Below are positions 6,405-6,909 of a DNA stretch of 6,909 nucleotides, piece after piece (position 1 is the stretch's first letter; every line of letters begins with the position of its first letter). The DNA lies in contig JABMRH010000183.1 in assembly GCA_013202725.1 (NCBI GenBank), positions 1 to 6,909 of the forward strand, in the 5' to 3' direction. The translations under genes were made by a program, and so were the position numbers. This stretch comes from Desulfobacteraceae bacterium. Lineage in GTDB: Bacteria; Desulfobacterota; Desulfobacteria; Desulfobacterales; ETH-SRB1. A model generated the notes under the pieces. That model ran no database searches. It was not told the DNA's origin and worked only from the letters and a program-made list of their open reading frames with translations.

Positions 6405-6527
6405 CTAAAGGAGAGCCTTTCCTGCTGTCTCCAGTTGTTCAGCAAGCATCTCATATTCCTCCTGATGATGATTATTGTGTGTGATCCAGTTCTCCATCCT
6501 GATTCTTGTCTTTTCAATAAAATCCAT
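6405..6527 (-). CDS. small 40-residue protein, unknown function
   Basis: A 40-codon frame starting MDFIEKTRIRMENW and continuing ITHNNHHQEEYEMLAEQL, ending TAGKALL. It is charged, rich in His and Glu, and likely helical, with no signal peptide or membrane segment. The start is well supported: GGGAGG (6536-6541) lies 8 nt before the ATG. It overlaps the end of the upstream frame by 14 bases, which suggests translational coupling. The W-I-x-H-N-x-x-H-x-x-E-Y-E spacing vaguely resembles small uncharacterised His/Glu-rich helical proteins I have seen, but I cannot assign a family. The abrupt end could mean a frameshift: another frame stays open beyond the stop. It lies upstream of glnS in the same direction, 139 bases away. 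Confidence 0.5.
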   Translation of the reverse strand: MDFIEKTRIRMENWITHNNHHQEEYEMLAEQLETAGKALL

Positions 6528-6657
6528 TGACAAAGCCTCCCTTATCTAATCTTCTACCAACAAAATACATGGTCGCCTGCACTTCATCTACAATCTTATC
6601 ATGATTTTTTAAAAAATGTCGAATTATGAAGTGTTCAAGCACTTCGACATTCTGCAC
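6514..6657 (-). CDS. short frame or C-terminal gene remnant, unknown
   Basis: A 47-codon frame from a GTG at 6657, ending at TGA 6516-6514. The peptide includes KNHDKIVDEVQATMYFVGRR and ends DKGGFVNGFY, which reads like ordinary protein rather than noise. AGGGG (6665-6669) is 7 nt before the GTG, a fair ribosome site. No ATG start exists apart from an internal one leaving 18 residues. Its first third runs through the inverted repeat at 6615-6651, so an intact gene is doubtful: it may be the surviving 3' end of a gene whose 5' part was replaced by the repeat. It overlaps the 40-residue frame by 14 bases. No family recognised. Confidence 0.3.
   Translation of the reverse strand: MQNVEVLEHFIIRHFLKNHDKIVDEVQATMYFVGRRLDKGGFVNGFY
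6604..6651. repeat. palindrome and inverted-repeat element
   Basis: ATTTTTTAAAAAAT (6604-6617) is a perfect 14-bp palindrome. Directly next to it AATGTCGAA (6615-6623) pairs perfectly with TTCGACATT (6643-6651). Inside, GAAGTG (6628-6633) and CACTTC (6640-6645) form a competing 6-bp stem with loop TTCAAG. The nested symmetry resembles a small palindromic intergenic element or a binding site. No T-tract follows on the plus strand; on the minus strand TTTTTT follows the AATTCGACA arm (6610-6605 after an A-run), which is a weak terminator-like feature at best. Confidence 0.5.
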
Positions 6658-6750
6658 ACCCGATCCCCTGACCCCTCACACTTCCTGAAAATGGTTCTGG
6701 ATTTTTTAGTTTAAGTAGGTTATTTTTAATAAATTCGTAAAAAGTCGATA

Positions 6751-6778
6751 TTGACAATCAACTCCTGCCTTTGATATT
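6751..6778 (+). promoter_or_regulatory. candidate promoter of the hicB-like gene
   Basis: A perfect -35 TTGACA (6751-6756) is followed after 16 nt by GATATT (6773-6778), which matches four of six -10 bases. It sits 66 nt before the ATG of the partial gene at 6844. The rest of 6658-6843 is AT-rich and holds no gene I can support on either strand. Confidence 0.45.
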
Positions 6779-6843
6779 TAATAAAAAACGTAATCAAAGC
6801 GATAATTATAAAAAATCAAATGGAAAGAGTAATAAGGAGAGTT

Positions 6844-6909
6844 ATGGAAAAGATTATTAATATTCACATAGAAAAACTGCCTGAAGGGGTTTATCTGGCA
6901 ACTTCTGAG
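6844..6909 (+). CDS. partial HicB-family antitoxin-like protein
   Basis: The first 22 codons of a gene cut by the window edge: MEKIINIHIEKLPEGVYLAT then SE. The pattern of a short beta strand, then E-K-L-P-E-G-V-Y-L-A-T-S, matches the N-terminus of HicB-like (UPF0150/DUF1902-type) antitoxins, which neutralise the HicA mRNA-interferase toxin. AAGGAG (6834-6839) lies 4 nt before the ATG. No hicA-like frame is found upstream, so a toxin partner, if any, would lie downstream beyond the window. Many HicB-like proteins are solitary. The assignment rests on only 22 residues. Confidence 0.6.
   Translation, partial: MEKIINIHIEKLPEGVYLATSE

Noticed and set aside
6266..6517. An 84-residue N-terminal extension of GlnRS in the same open frame
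   Set aside because: The Shine-Dalgarno AAGGA at 6275-6279 fits the ATG at 6265, the shorter protein matches GlnRS length, and the extension overlaps a better supported small frame read in another phase.

Overview
The window looks like a chromosomal stretch from a Thermodesulfobacteriota (former Deltaproteobacteria) organism, most likely a Desulfobacterales-type sulfate reducer. This is inferred from the style of the encoded proteins (a FabG close to the proteobacterial type, a long acyl-CoA dehydrogenase, bacterial GluRS together with GlnRS) and from AT-rich intergenic DNA carrying short GCTAA-type repeats. No ribosomal RNA or other decisive marker is present, so the placement is tentative. 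Almost all of the window is housekeeping DNA.

Left part (1-2785, minus strand): a compact operon reads rpmF (ribosomal protein L32), then an acyl-CoA dehydrogenase of 556 residues, then fabG (3-oxoacyl-ACP reductase). The first gap is 17 bases and the last two genes overlap. In many bacteria rpmF leads a fatty-acid synthesis operon (rpmF-plsX-fabH-fabD-fabG). Here a single acyl-CoA dehydrogenase sits where plsX, fabH and fabD would be, which is the most biologically curious point of the left half. Downstream of fabG, positions 1-150 hold only short GCTAA-type repeats. The divergent region between rpmF and gltX (2786-2992) holds candidate promoters both ways, a perfect 10-bp inverted repeat near the rpmF promoter, and one perfect DnaA-box 9-mer.

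Middle part (2993-6265): gltX (glutamyl-tRNA synthetase, plus) and glnS (glutaminyl-tRNA synthetase, minus) converge on a tRNA-Gln(CUG) gene. The tRNA lies 67 bases after gltX and 21 bases from the glnS stop. GlnRS and one of its cognate tRNAs are therefore neighbours, which suggests direct Gln-tRNA(Gln) charging in this organism. The tRNA gene has a T-tract on both sides, so it could help end transcription from both directions.

Right part (6266-6909): upstream of glnS are two small minus-strand frames that overlap by 14 bases. The downstream one, of 40 codons, has an excellent Shine-Dalgarno sequence. I cannot name either product. Beyond them is an inverted-repeat element, a gene-free AT-rich stretch with a plausible plus-strand promoter, and the first 22 codons of a gene that resembles HicB-family antitoxins and is cut by the window edge.

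I see no clear undescribed system here. The best candidates for follow-up are the rpmF/acyl-CoA dehydrogenase/fabG arrangement with its inverted repeat, and the overlapping small frames upstream of glnS.
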